Assembly (NCBI GenBank): GCA_963743785.1
Contig: CAVURD010000036.1
Span: 36,656 to 100,655, forward strand
Source: Bog-473 sp963743785
GTDB lineage: Bacteria > Actinomycetota > Acidimicrobiia > Acidimicrobiales > RAAP-2
DNA length: 64,000 bases
Direction: 5' to 3'
Positions 53,352 through 62,326 of this stretch are shown here, one piece after another (within the stretch, counting starts at the first letter, position 1; each line of letters opens with the position of its first letter). The notes beneath the pieces were generated by a model. The model was not told where the DNA came from, did no database searches, and was given only the letters and a program-made list of their open reading frames with translations. The translations under genes and the position numbers were made by a program.

Positions 53352-53450
53352 CTACGGCGTTCGTGCTCCGATGCGTACGACCGCGGCGATAACGATGAGC
53401 CCGAAAGCGACGGACGCGAGGAGAGTGATCACGCTGGCAGTGGGACTCAT
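53352..53450 (-). CDS. Single-helix membrane microprotein, 32 aa
   Basis: It consists of MSPTASVI, a single hydrophobic helix TLLASVAFGLIVIAAVV, and the short basic end RIGARTP. GGAGG lies five bases before the ATG at 53450 on the minus strand, one of the best ribosome sites in the window. An upstream in-frame ATG at 53462 gives a slightly longer form. It could be a membrane-bound regulator or subunit. It heads the small-protein/yqeY-like unit. Confidence 0.5.
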   Translation of the reverse strand: MSPTASVITLLASVAFGLIVIAAVVRIGARTP

Positions 53451-53641
53451 GGTTTCCTCCATCGAAACGGGTTGGGACTCCCCAACCTGGGCAACCGACC
53501 TGGGCAACAATTGTGAACTCTGGACCCAGCGACGCATGATGTCAATAGAATCAACCTGAATGCGGTCAATGTCTTCGCCGATGACGTGGGCGAATCGCTA
53601 ATTGACCGATCCGGGCTTCCCGGCAGGACGGACCGTTGACG

Positions 53642-54346
53642 TCAAAGCGCGTTGATGATGTTGGCGAGGTCCGTGGGACGACTGATCATCGCCATGTGCC
53701 CGGCCTCGAGATCGATGACCTCTGCCTGTCCGAGGTTCCGGATCATCTGGTTTTGAATCTCGAGGCTAATGCTGGCATCACGCAGGAGACGTATGTACGT
53801 GCGAGGAATGGGCTGTCGCAGTCCCGTCAAGTCCGATGGTTCCGATAGCACGCCCAGAGATTCAGGACAGAGTCGGCAGAGAGTCGAGGCGACCTCATCC
53901 TCGTCCATGTCGTTGCAGAACATCGCTCTCGCGAGGTCTGGGTGCAGGCCACCTCGATCGATCACATGGTCACCGAGGAGGTCGGCTGCCTCTTTTGCCG
54001 CGGGGCTGAAGTCACCGAGCACTTCCAGCAACGTCGTGCCCTGAGCGGGAACGGCACACGAGACAAAGACGAGGCGTCGAAGTCGAGTGGGTACCATCTC
54101 GGCCACGCGAGGGAGCGTGAGTCCCGCCATCGAATGGCCGACCAGTGTCACGTCGCTCAGGTCGTTCTCCAGGATCGCGCCCGCGACGGAAGCGGCGAAA
54201 TCAGCAAACGTCAGGCTGGCCAGGTCACCTGGGGTGCGCCCTCGACCCGGAAGATCAACGGCATACGTCGGCCCATCGAGGAGGGGACGAACCTCAGCCC
54301 AGCACGTCCCCGAGAAGCCACCGCCATGAACCAGAACGTTTGCCAC
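53642..54346 (-). CDS. Alpha/beta hydrolase (MES/HNL-like)
   Basis: A 234-residue alpha/beta hydrolase. It opens NVLVHGGGFSGTCWAEVRPLL, giving the oxyanion HGG. The nucleophile elbow is LVGHSMAGLTLP near residue 72, and the catalytic His is in LEAGHMAMISRP near residue 218. The layout and the VHGGG/GHSMAG pair match plant-type methylesterase/hydroxynitrile lyase-like bacterial proteins, but the substrate is unknown. It is intact. GTG start at 54346; neither a ribosome site nor a -10 box is convincing. The divergent GNAT-like gene begins 123 bases away. Confidence 0.8.
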   Translation of the reverse strand: MANVLVHGGGFSGTCWAEVRPLLDGPTYAVDLPGRGRTPGDLASLTFADFAASVAGAILENDLSDVTLVGHSMAGLTLPRVAEMVPTRLRRLVFVSCAVPAQGTTLLEVLGDFSPAAKEAADLLGDHVIDRGGLHPDLARAMFCNDMDEDEVASTLCRLCPESLGVLSEPSDLTGLRQPIPRTYIRLLRDASISLEIQNQMIRNLGQAEVIDLEAGHMAMISRPTDLANIINAL

Positions 54347-54468
54347 CTGATCAGACTGTCACCTCGCAATGGCGAATCACAAGAAGGGGAGTGACCAATC
54401 AACATCGCGCTGTCTCCAAGCACTCGTGGTCTCCCGTATCGGTGGCAGTGGCAGAAGAAGGTGCGAGT

Positions 54469-55236
54469 ATGGCCAGTGTGGAGCAGCCGCCCAATGCACC
54501 GGCGTGGCTCGCGGCGGTGACGGCCGAGGATCGACCGGATTTGTGGGAGCTGGTCAATACCCAGCACCTCTTCGACGGCGTGTGGCCGGAGTACAACCAC
54601 CACGGCAACCACGCCGGGCGCTACTTCGGGGCACTGGTGCCCACCCATGCCGATCTCCAAGTGCTCTTCATCGACGAACGGAGGGGTCGGGTCGTCGCGC
54701 GCGGTAGGTCCATCCCGTTCCGCTGGGATGGAACGCTCGACGATCTTCCTGCGGGCATCGACGCAGTGGGTATCCGGGCCATCACGGAATCGGTTCCTCC
54801 ATCGGCACTGTCGGCCCTGGCGGCAGAGGTGGATCCCAGCTACCAGGGATCGGGTTTGAGCGCGCTACTGATCAAGACCATGCGCGCGGTTGCCCACCGC
54901 CATGGACTCGACCCGCTCCTGGCGCCGGTGCGACCAAGTTGGAAGGATCGCTATCCGCTCACCCCCGTTGAGCGCTATGCCAGGTGGCGACGCGACGACG
55001 GCCTCGCCTTCGACCCGTGGTTACGAACGCACGAACGGTTGGGTGGGAAGGTCCTCCGCTGCGAGCCACGGTCCCTCCAGATCACCGCACCCGTGGCCGA
55101 TTGGGAGCGCTGGACTGGCTTGTGGCTCCCCGAGTCTGGGAGGTACGTCTTTGCGGGCGGACTGGCCCCGCTGGAGGTGTCAGACGGTACCGGCACCTAT
55201 TTCGAGCCCAACGTCTGGATGATCCACGACGCGTGA
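54469..55236 (+). CDS. GNAT-like acetyltransferase
   Basis: A 255-residue protein. AEDRPDLWELVNTQHLFDGVWPEYNHHG opens the N-terminal lobe. The acetyl-CoA loop appears as AEVDPSYQGSGLSALLIKTMRAVAHRHGLDPLLAPVRPSWKDRYP, which matches the GNAT Q/RxxGxG/A motif. The rest (YARWRRDDGLAFDPWLRTHERLGGKVLRCEP) is the C-terminal lobe common to a long GNAT subgroup. The acceptor substrate is unknown. The ATG at 54469 is preceded by AAGGTGCG; the frame is open further upstream but the added residues are non-coding in style. Intact. Confidence 0.75.
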   Translation: MASVEQPPNAPAWLAAVTAEDRPDLWELVNTQHLFDGVWPEYNHHGNHAGRYFGALVPTHADLQVLFIDERRGRVVARGRSIPFRWDGTLDDLPAGIDAVGIRAITESVPPSALSALAAEVDPSYQGSGLSALLIKTMRAVAHRHGLDPLLAPVRPSWKDRYPLTPVERYARWRRDDGLAFDPWLRTHERLGGKVLRCEPRSLQITAPVADWERWTGLWLPESGRYVFAGGLAPLEVSDGTGTYFEPNVWMIHDA

Positions 55237-55284
55237 GGGTCGGCGGCGCCCGGGTGATGCAAGGGTCGGTGGTCGGGGCACCCG

Positions 55285-55923
55285 TCAGCGCCGTCTGGTG
55301 CGTTGACGTATCTCCCGAAACGCGGTGGGCGGACCATGGTCTAATCGAGCCTGGATCGCCCTCGCGCATTCCTCGGCCGACATCTCGGCCGTGTCCACTT
55401 CAAGGTCATAGAGGCCTGGATCGTGAACCGCCCGCTCCCATCGCAGTACAGGCTCGGGGACCGCTCCGCCCGGACCCCGCTTCAGGTAGGTCCCCTCTCG
55501 CCCCGGCTCCTCTGCGGCTCGGCGATCCAGAATGACTTCAACCGGACAGCGAACGCCGATGAAATACGCCGGCAGCACTTCGAGCCGTTCGCTCACCCGG
55601 TCGAGGATTCCCAAGGGTGTGGAGTAATCGTCATGATGGCCGACGTCAACGACGACATTGAGGCCGATCCGACGTTGAGCGATGACCGATTCGTACAGAG
55701 CGTCAAAGAGGATCGGCACCAGGGGCTCGAGGTCGGGACGCTCACCCCCGGGACGCAGACCAATCCCGGGCAGCGATTGAATGGGCGTGATTCCCCGAGA
55801 GAAGGCATCTACTCCCATGCTGAGCCACGTACCATCGAATGAAACTTGGATGGTCGAGGCGATGGTGGACTTGCCCGATCGGGGCACTCCGTTCAATACG
55901 ACGATGCGCCCGGTCTCCGTCAC
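55285..55923 (-). CDS. Chloramphenicol phosphotransferase-like P-loop kinase
   Basis: A 212-residue P-loop kinase. Walker A is VVLNGVPRSGKSTIAST at residues 8-24. VVVDVGHHDD near residue 90 carries an Asp and two His typical of the catalytic region, and VLPAYFIGVRCPVEVILDRRA gives the arginine lid. These are hallmarks of the CPT-like family, whose founding member phosphorylates chloramphenicol. The true substrate here could be any small hydroxyl compound, so resistance cannot be claimed. GTG start at 55923 with GTTGGGG just before. It lies close to the MMPL gene on the same strand and ends 49 bases before the next gene. Confidence 0.75.
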   Translation of the reverse strand: MTETGRIVVLNGVPRSGKSTIASTIQVSFDGTWLSMGVDAFSRGITPIQSLPGIGLRPGGERPDLEPLVPILFDALYESVIAQRRIGLNVVVDVGHHDDYSTPLGILDRVSERLEVLPAYFIGVRCPVEVILDRRAAEEPGREGTYLKRGPGGAVPEPVLRWERAVHDPGLYDLEVDTAEMSAEECARAIQARLDHGPPTAFREIRQRTRRR

Positions 55924-55983
55924 CCCAACATCTCAGCGCAAATCGATCATCAACACCACTCTCCGTGGGGTGTCTCGAGCTGG

Positions 55984-58176
55984 CTACGTCGAGGACGTCT
56001 GACGAGCGTCCAAATCCTCACTCGCCTCATGAGGTGCGGGCAGAAGGTCCTCCCGCGTGGGCGCTGTCTTGGCGTGGGTACGGTTCGGCCACCAGAAGTG
56101 CCAGAACCGTAAGGCAGCCAGAGTGGTGACGATGCGCGTCGCCAGCACGTTGGCGGCAAGCAAGACGCCGAGGGCAACCGCCAACCCGATCTCTTCGAGC
56201 AGTTGAATTCCCGTCAGCAGTAGCGACGCGAATGTCCCGGCCAAGATGAGTGAGGCAGCGGCAACGGCGGGAGCACCGTGCACGATCGCCGTCCGCGACG
56301 TCTCGCGCGGGCTCAGGCCCTCCTCCAGACCCTCTCGGAGGCGCGACGCAATGAGAATGTTGTAGTCCGTGCCAATCGCGATGACGAAGAGGTACACCAC
56401 AATGGGAATAGTGAAGTCCAATCCGACGAAACCGAATCCTTTGATGAAGACGAGGGTAATGACCCCGAGAGTTGCTGCATATGTGAGCACCACTCCCACC
56501 AGGAGGTAGATCGGCGCCAACAATGCCCGGAGGAGCAGGGCAAGGATGATGGCAACAATGATGAGAGCAAGAGGGAAGATGTGCTCAACATCATGGCGCA
56601 ATGCGGCGCGCACGTCGACCAGCTGCGACGTTGTTCCACCGACGACCGTTGTTGCTCCACCTACCGCGGTCGAGGTGGCCGTCGTTCGCACGGGCCCTTC
56701 GACATTGTTGAGCGCCGTGATGGAATACGGGTCACTGTTCAGGAGTACGTCAATGAGCGCCTGCCCCTTGCTGGTCGTGTAGGTGGCGGGGAGGACAGTC
56801 GACACCCCCTGCGTCTTCGCCAGTTTGTCGGCGAGCGCCGATACGTCTGATTGGTTGAGGGGATCGGAGGTGTCCGATGTGACGAAGACCTGGGTGGGGC
56901 CCAGGTATCCCGCGGGAAATGCCGTAGCCATGGTGTTGAATGCCACCTGAGACGGAGTGGACGATGGGAGCTCTGCCAGTTGGTTGTACGTCGTCTTGAA
57001 GCCGAGCGCACCCAGGGCCAATGCGATGAGCACCACGCTCCACACCAAGAGAACGAGAGCCGGATGCTTGGCCACCATGTCGCCGATGCGCTCAGAACGC
57101 GTACGGTGGAGCCGATCCCTCGCCACGGGCTTCGTAGGCCAAAACACAGTGATCCCAAACAGGCTCAAAATGGCCGGCACCAGTGTCAGGGCGGCGAGGA
57201 GCATCAGCACGATGCCGATGATCAGGCCCGGAGCCAAGGTGCGGAGTGACTCCAGGCTTGCCACCAACAGCGCGGCAAAAGCGGCGATGACGGTGGCCCC
57301 GGCTGATGTGATCACCTCGGCCACCTTGGTCAGCGAGTACCGCAGAGCGCCGGCAGGTTCGTCGCCGGCGACGACGTGCTCTCGATATCGGAAGAGCAGG
57401 AACACGATGTAGTCGGTGCCGACTCCGAACATGACCACGACGAGCAGCGGAGCGAGTTCAGGTCCGACCACGAAGTGGAACCAGTCGGCGAAATCGGCCG
57501 TGATGGACTGGGCTACTTGATGAACCGCTCCGATCACCACGATGGGGAGTAGCGCGATCCATACGCTGCGGAACACGATGCCGAGCAATAGGAGAATGAG
57601 GAGGACGGTCGCAATCGTGATGACCACTTCTGCACTGTCAAAGGCGTTGGTTGAGTCGACACTGATAGCGGCGTTGCCCGTCAATCCAGCTTCCAATCCC
57701 GAACCCCGGAGAAAACTGGTGGTGTTCTCCCGAACCACAGGGACTGCGGCGTTCGGGCCGGCGTCACCCGCCTGACCGGAGAACACCACTTGGACAAGTT
57801 GCACCTTCATGTTGCTGGACAGGTAGAGCGGCGATGTCGTCACCGACTCCACCGACGCGATCTTGTCCCCGCTCAGTGAGGTCGCGAGTGCTGAGACCTT
57901 CTGCTGATCAGATGTGCTGAGCTCGCCACCGTCCGTGGCGCTGACGACGATGGCTCCGGACGCTCCAGCGTCCGCGGGGAAGTATTTCGAGGCGACATTC
58001 TCAGCCTGCACCGACTCGTAGCTACCGGGCAGAAAGGATGAATTGTTGTTCGAGGTGAATGTGACGAGCTGTGGGGATAGAAGTATCACGAGCGCCCCGG
58101 CGATGATCCACGCTCCGATGATCCACCAGGGTCGGCGCGTGACGAACGACCCGAGCTTTGCGAAAGCACGACTCAT
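55984..58176 (-). CDS. MMPL-family (RND) membrane transporter
   Basis: A 730-residue protein with about twelve helices in two halves. TM1 is RPWWIIGAWIIAGALVILL, followed by a periplasmic loop (FLPGSYESVQAENVASKYFPAD). TM2-6 include VFRSVWIALLPIVVIG and GVGTDYIVFLLFRYREH, where the Asp-Tyr pair in TM4 is the MmpL proton-relay signature. The second half repeats it with AIGTDYNILIASRLREGL. The size is that of short MmpL proteins without the large cytosolic C-domain. It may export a lipid or hydrophobic substrate. The CPT-like kinase follows on the same strand. The start is ATG at 58176 with GGGGTGGG upstream. Intact. Confidence 0.87.
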   Translation of the reverse strand: MSRAFAKLGSFVTRRPWWIIGAWIIAGALVILLSPQLVTFTSNNNSSFLPGSYESVQAENVASKYFPADAGASGAIVVSATDGGELSTSDQQKVSALATSLSGDKIASVESVTTSPLYLSSNMKVQLVQVVFSGQAGDAGPNAAVPVVRENTTSFLRGSGLEAGLTGNAAISVDSTNAFDSAEVVITIATVLLILLLLGIVFRSVWIALLPIVVIGAVHQVAQSITADFADWFHFVVGPELAPLLVVVMFGVGTDYIVFLLFRYREHVVAGDEPAGALRYSLTKVAEVITSAGATVIAAFAALLVASLESLRTLAPGLIIGIVLMLLAALTLVPAILSLFGITVFWPTKPVARDRLHRTRSERIGDMVAKHPALVLLVWSVVLIALALGALGFKTTYNQLAELPSSTPSQVAFNTMATAFPAGYLGPTQVFVTSDTSDPLNQSDVSALADKLAKTQGVSTVLPATYTTSKGQALIDVLLNSDPYSITALNNVEGPVRTTATSTAVGGATTVVGGTTSQLVDVRAALRHDVEHIFPLALIIVAIILALLLRALLAPIYLLVGVVLTYAATLGVITLVFIKGFGFVGLDFTIPIVVYLFVIAIGTDYNILIASRLREGLEEGLSPRETSRTAIVHGAPAVAAASLILAGTFASLLLTGIQLLEEIGLAVALGVLLAANVLATRIVTTLAALRFWHFWWPNRTHAKTAPTREDLLPAPHEASEDLDARQTSST

Positions 58177-58179
58177 CGT

Positions 58180-58344
58180 TCACCCACCCCAGAACCTCCC
58201 CAATTGAACGATCCTCAGAATAGACAGCTGACGAGTGACGACGGCGTATTTCAGCGCCTCCGATGCACTGCCTTCACCAGCCCGCGCGCGCCGGGTAGGT
58301 GAGTCGTTGTCGTATTGGTCTCGGGCGACATCATCGCTCATCAT
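58180..58344 (-). CDS. Possible small protein, 54 aa
   Basis: It begins MMSDDVARDQYDNDSPTRR and ends LSILRIVQLGRFWGG, with no recognised domain. It ends three bases before the MMPL start on the same strand, so it could be a leader peptide or small partner of the transporter. There is no ribosome site or -10 box. The frame is open to 58383. I would not insist on it. Confidence 0.3.
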   Translation of the reverse strand: MMSDDVARDQYDNDSPTRRARAGEGSASEALKYAVVTRQLSILRIVQLGRFWGG

Positions 58345-58407
58345 GACCAGCCGGCCGCAGAGCCGACGAGAGTGGGGGCACACCCCTCCTCTGTCAGAAC
58401 GTGGGCC

Positions 58408-59295
58408 TCACACACCCTCCCGCCAGGGCGTCACATCAAGTCCGGGATAGCGCAGCGCCAGACCGTCGACAGTCTGCGAGGTCCAATAGCGATGCCCAGG
58501 TGGAGGAAAGCCGAATAGCTCGAGTTGCGTGGGACTCGCCCGCACGACGAAGGGGTTCCAGGACGGGTCGAAGGAACGGTCTCCCCAACCCTGGCGCCCT
58601 ACCCATTCATCCCCTGCAGGTCTGAAGCTGCAGTGCAGCGTGTAGCGCCCCCCGCCGGGCGCCGTCAGATTGGTGGCCCGGTGCAACGTCTCACTGCGGT
58701 AGGCCAAGACGGTGCCGGCCGGCCCGGCGGCGGTCGCTTCTGTCTCATAGAGGCCAGCATGGGCGTCTCGCGTGGCGCAGTGAGGCAGGAGCGGGAGCCC
58801 GGTGGTAAGGGTGGTCGACACGACGTGCGTCGGTCCGAGATCCTCGGCTACCTCGTGGAGGAACACGAACATCTCGAGATTGCGGAAGACCGGATCGTCG
58901 CTGGGGACGACCACGGTGTGATTCAAGAAGTCCCGGTGAAGCTCTTGCTCGTAGTCACAGGCCCCGGTGAACTTCGCCCATGCTTCAGCCGAATAGATGC
59001 GAACATCCTCGGTCCGCAGGAGAGTCCGGGCCAGGTCGACCAGGCTGGGATGGACGGCGAGGAGGCACAACTCGACACTCTTGAATGGAAAAGTGACGAG
59101 GCCTCCGTATTCGTCATCGAGGTACCGAGCACGTTGCGCCTGGTCGCCGCGGCCGTGAAACTCGTCCGCCGACGGGAAGAGCAGCCCGAGCTCCGAGAGC
59201 CCCGGGGCAAGATCCTCCGCCGTGAGGAGTCCGGAGAGAAGGGCAAAGCCATGCTCGTCCCATTGAGCTTGTGTAGGGCCTGGGTCGGCATCCAT
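58408..59295 (-). CDS. Phytanoyl-CoA dioxygenase (PhyH) family protein
   Basis: A 295-residue 2-oxoglutarate/Fe(II) dioxygenase. It starts GPTQAQWDEHGFALLSGLLTAEDL, the PhyH opening. The first iron ligands His and Asp are in ELHRDFLNHTVVV near residue 125, and the distal His in AYRSETLHRATNLTAPGGGRYTLH near 205, with Arg for 2-oxoglutarate. The HRD triad in place of HxD is normal for PhyH. PhyH enzymes hydroxylate next to a carboxyl or its CoA ester. The start is ATG at 59295; the frame is open to 59397. Co-directional with the ThDP-lyase and GlcD-like genes, 82 bases after the former, which suggests a linked pathway. Confidence 0.78.
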   Translation of the reverse strand: MDADPGPTQAQWDEHGFALLSGLLTAEDLAPGLSELGLLFPSADEFHGRGDQAQRARYLDDEYGGLVTFPFKSVELCLLAVHPSLVDLARTLLRTEDVRIYSAEAWAKFTGACDYEQELHRDFLNHTVVVPSDDPVFRNLEMFVFLHEVAEDLGPTHVVSTTLTTGLPLLPHCATRDAHAGLYETEATAAGPAGTVLAYRSETLHRATNLTAPGGGRYTLHCSFRPAGDEWVGRQGWGDRSFDPSWNPFVVRASPTQLELFGFPPPGHRYWTSQTVDGLALRYPGLDVTPWREGV

Positions 59296-59377
59296 ACGAA
59301 ATACTCGTGGCACGTCCTTGTCGGCTTTTGAAGTGCTCTGAGCCCTTGATGGTCTGCCATCGTCGGCGCTCACCGGC

Positions 59378-60928
59378 TCAGGCCAGCGCCGCCTCAATGA
59401 GCGACGGGCCGGCCTCGGCGTAGCTCGCTTCCAGGGCCAGCGTCAGGGCTTCGGCGGTTTCCACCCGCCGAGCCGGCACACCCAGGCCCTTGGAGAGGGA
59501 CACGAAGTCGAGGTCGGGTTCGGTGAGGTCCAACATGCGGCGGGAGAGCGGACCACCGGCGTCGGCCCCGACCCGTTGCAGCTCCATGTTCAAAATGGCG
59601 TAGCTCCGGTTGGCCAGGATGACCGTCGTGACGTTGAGGCCTTCGCGAGCCTGAGTCCACAGCGCCTGCAGGGTGTACATGGCGCTCCCGTCGGCTTGGA
59701 GGCAGAGCACCGGTCGATCGGGAGCGGCGACCGCGGCACCGGTGGCCGCCGGCAGCCCGTAGCCGATGGCCCCGCCGGTGAGGGCCAGCCAGTCGTGCGC
59801 CGGTGCCCCGGCCGTGGCGCCGGGGACGAACAGCCCGGCCGTGTTGCCCTCGTCCACCACGATGGCGTCGTCGGGCAGCGTGGCGCCGATGGCCGCGGCC
59901 AGCGTGTCGGGCGCCAAGGCGCCCGCCGGCCGGTCGGGTCGAGCCGCCGAAGCGGGCATGGCGCTGTCGAGGGGGGCGCTCACCGCCTCGGCCAGGGCTT
60001 CCAGGGCGGTCGCGGCGTCCTCCCCCGGGAGGACCAACGTGTGCACGGTGCAGCCGGTCGGAACGAGGTCACTCGGTTTCCCGGGGTAGGCGAAGAAGGA
60101 GACCGGCGATTTGGCTTCCACCAGAATGAGGTGCCGCACCCCGTCGAGTTGGGCCTGCGCCATTTCGCCCAGATAGGCCAAGCGCTCGAGTGCCGGGATT
60201 CCGGCTCCTCGGGCCAGATTGGTGGGGAAGGTCTCGCCCAACAAGGCGGCGCCGGTGGTCGTGGCGATGCGGCTGGCCGCGTGGAGGCCCCGGGCACGCA
60301 CGGCACTGCCGCCCAGGAGCAGCGCGGCGCGTTCACCTGAGGCCAACACCTTGGCCGCGCCCGCCACGGTCTCCGCCGGTACGATGCTCGGCCGGGTCCG
60401 CGGGCGGGGCGGGCACGGTCCCGTTGAAGATTCGGACCAGGACGAGTCGGCCGGCAGGACGAGCGTGGCCACGCGGCCCGGCGGTCGGCTGGCGGCGGCC
60501 ACCGCGTCGGCGGCGTCGCCTCCGACATCGTCGGACCGGGCCGCCACTCGATACCACCCCGAGACCGATCGGGCAATGGACGCGATGTCGGACTCGAGCG
60601 GGGCGTCGTAGCGCGCGTGGTAGGTGGCGTGGTCGCCCACGATATTGACCACCGGGACCCGGGCCCGGCGGGCGTTGTGCAGGTTGGCCAGGCCATTGCC
60701 CAATCCGGGTCCCAGGTGCAGGAGCGTCGCCGCCGGGTGCCCGCTCACCCGGGCGTAACCGTCGGCCGCACCGGTGGCCACCCCTTCAAAGAGGGTCAGG
60801 ATGCCGCGCATGTCGGGCACGTCGTCGAGCGCGGCCACGAAGTGCATCTCCGAAGTGCCCGGATTGGCGAAGCACACGTTGACTCCGGCGCCGACCAGGG
60901 TGGTGAGCAGCGAGCGGGCACCATTCAT
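59378..60928 (-). CDS. ThDP-dependent enzyme, acetolactate synthase/benzoylformate decarboxylase-like
   Basis: A 516-residue ThDP enzyme. The PYR domain has VCFANPGTSEMHFVAALDD and LFEGVATGAADGYARVSG, where the Glu activates ThDP. The PP domain has the metal-binding LQADGSAMYTLQALWTQAREGLNVTTVILANRSYAIL, the GDG-to-NR motif in an A-D-G form. It lacks the FAD and quinone segments of true acetolactate synthase. MdlC and oxalyl-CoA/2-hydroxyacyl-CoA lyase relatives share this build, so decarboxylation of a 2-oxoacid or cleavage of a 2-hydroxyacyl-CoA is expected. The ATG at 60928 overlaps the GlcD-like stop in ATGA. Intact. The neighbouring genes supply a 2-hydroxyacid oxidase and a hydroxylase. 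Confidence 0.82.
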   Translation of the reverse strand: MNGARSLLTTLVGAGVNVCFANPGTSEMHFVAALDDVPDMRGILTLFEGVATGAADGYARVSGHPAATLLHLGPGLGNGLANLHNARRARVPVVNIVGDHATYHARYDAPLESDIASIARSVSGWYRVAARSDDVGGDAADAVAAASRPPGRVATLVLPADSSWSESSTGPCPPRPRTRPSIVPAETVAGAAKVLASGERAALLLGGSAVRARGLHAASRIATTTGAALLGETFPTNLARGAGIPALERLAYLGEMAQAQLDGVRHLILVEAKSPVSFFAYPGKPSDLVPTGCTVHTLVLPGEDAATALEALAEAVSAPLDSAMPASAARPDRPAGALAPDTLAAAIGATLPDDAIVVDEGNTAGLFVPGATAGAPAHDWLALTGGAIGYGLPAATGAAVAAPDRPVLCLQADGSAMYTLQALWTQAREGLNVTTVILANRSYAILNMELQRVGADAGGPLSRRMLDLTEPDLDFVSLSKGLGVPARRVETAEALTLALEASYAEAGPSLIEAALA

Positions 60929-62316
60929 GCAGATTCTCCAGTCGGGCCGAACAGGCGATCGGGTCCCAAGATCCCACGGGGGTCGAACACGGATTTGATG
61001 GAACGCATGAGCGCCAAGGCCGACTGGTCCACCGTGTCGAGGTAGTACTCCTGCTTCTCGGTTCCGATGCCATGCTCCCCGGAAATGGCCCCGCCCGCCG
61101 CCACCGCGGCCGCGAAGATCGACCGGATGAGCGCGTGGCGTCGTTCCGCGTCGGGTTGGAAGACCGAGAGGTGCACGTTGCCGTCCCCCACATGGCCACA
61201 GCCCGTCACCAGGGCGCCGTGCTCGCCGGCCAGCGCTGCCACCAGAGCCAGATAGTCCGGAATGGCGGCCCTGGGCACGACGGCATCGACGATGTCGTCC
61301 GCTCCGGACGCCTTGGCCACGAAGAAGGCTTTCTCCCGGGCGGCGATCAGTTGCGCGCCGGCGGTCGTGGGCAGGACGTAGACGTCGAGGGCGCCAAGCT
61401 TGCTGAGCAGTGAGCCCACGGCTTGGACGTCGTCCTCCACTCGGGTGGCGTCCATGCCCTCCAGGACCACAACTAGATAGGCCGATGTCTCCGCCTTCAC
61501 GGTCTCGGGAATGCCGAGGTCGAGGCCGGCACTGCGGGTGATGCCTGACATGGCGAGGACGTCGATGTACTCGAGGATGGAGGGGTCGGCGCCGCTGCTG
61601 ACGATGTGCGGCACGGCATGGGCCACCTCGTCCAGGGTGGCGAAGGGAGCCAGGACCGTGGCCGCCTCGAGCAATCGAGGCTGCACCTTCACGGTCACCT
61701 CGGTGGTGACGGCCAGCGTGCCCTCCGAGCCGATCAGGAGCTGGGTCAGGTCGTATCCCGAAGAGCTCTTCACGAACCTTCCGCCGGTGCGCATGATGCG
61801 GCCGTCGGCCAGCACCACCTCGAGGCCCAGGACATGGTGCCGGGTCACGCCGTAGCGGACGGCCCGCATGCCGCCGGCATTGGTCGCGACGTTGCCGCCC
61901 AGCGATGCGCTCTGTTCGCCCGGCGACACCGGGTAGATCAGTCCGAGCGGCGCCAGCGCCTCGTTGAGTTCGTCCAGGGTCACGCCCGGTTCGACCACCG
62001 CGACCCCGTTGTCCGGGTCGATCTCCCGGATCGCTCGCATGCGGTCGAAACAGAGCACGATGCCGTCGGCTGCCGGCAGGCACCCGCCGGAGAGTCCGGT
62101 GCCACTGCCCCGGGCCACCACCGGGATTCGGTGCTCGTAGGCCCACCGCAGGACGGTGACCACATCGTCCGTCGATCCTGGGAAGACGACGGCCAGGGGC
62201 GTCACGGGATCGGCCGTCAGAGCCTCGTCGTGGGTGTAATCGATGGCCACGGCCGGGCCGCGCACGACGTGGGCCGCACCGAGCGCCTCGCCAAGCTGTT
62301 CGAGTAGGTCAGGCAC
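60925..62316 (-). CDS. FAD-linked oxidase, GlcD/D-2-hydroxyacid dehydrogenase type
   Basis: A 463-residue PCMH-type flavoprotein. FAD binding is seen in VVARGSGTGLSGGCLPAADGIVL, PGEQSASLGGNVATNAGGMRAVRYG, and LIGSEGTLAVTTEVTVKV. The C-terminal GlcD domain follows with GCGHVGDGNVHLSVF (the catalytic His) and AISGEHGIGTEKQEYYL. It oxidises D-lactate, glycolate or another D-2-hydroxyacid to the 2-oxoacid, passing electrons to the chain. GTG at 62316 is chosen; an ATG at 62352 is possible but overlaps the helicase gene by 26 bases. The stop overlaps the ThDP enzyme start, so the two are coupled. Confidence 0.87.
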   Translation of the reverse strand: MPDLLEQLGEALGAAHVVRGPAVAIDYTHDEALTADPVTPLAVVFPGSTDDVVTVLRWAYEHRIPVVARGSGTGLSGGCLPAADGIVLCFDRMRAIREIDPDNGVAVVEPGVTLDELNEALAPLGLIYPVSPGEQSASLGGNVATNAGGMRAVRYGVTRHHVLGLEVVLADGRIMRTGGRFVKSSSGYDLTQLLIGSEGTLAVTTEVTVKVQPRLLEAATVLAPFATLDEVAHAVPHIVSSGADPSILEYIDVLAMSGITRSAGLDLGIPETVKAETSAYLVVVLEGMDATRVEDDVQAVGSLLSKLGALDVYVLPTTAGAQLIAAREKAFFVAKASGADDIVDAVVPRAAIPDYLALVAALAGEHGALVTGCGHVGDGNVHLSVFQPDAERRHALIRSIFAAAVAAGGAISGEHGIGTEKQEYYLDTVDQSALALMRSIKSVFDPRGILGPDRLFGPTGESA

Positions 62317-62326
62317 CGATTCGACC

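Noticed and set aside
55285..55923. Chloramphenicol resistance gene
   Set aside because: The fold fits the CPT-like kinase family, but many members act on other molecules and nothing in the context indicates antibiotic modification.
59378..62146. 922-residue frame combining the ThDP enzyme with an N-terminal Arg/Gly/Pro-rich extension
   Set aside because: The extension is an off-frame reading of the GlcD-like gene; the ThDP enzyme starts at 60928 in an ATGA overlap.
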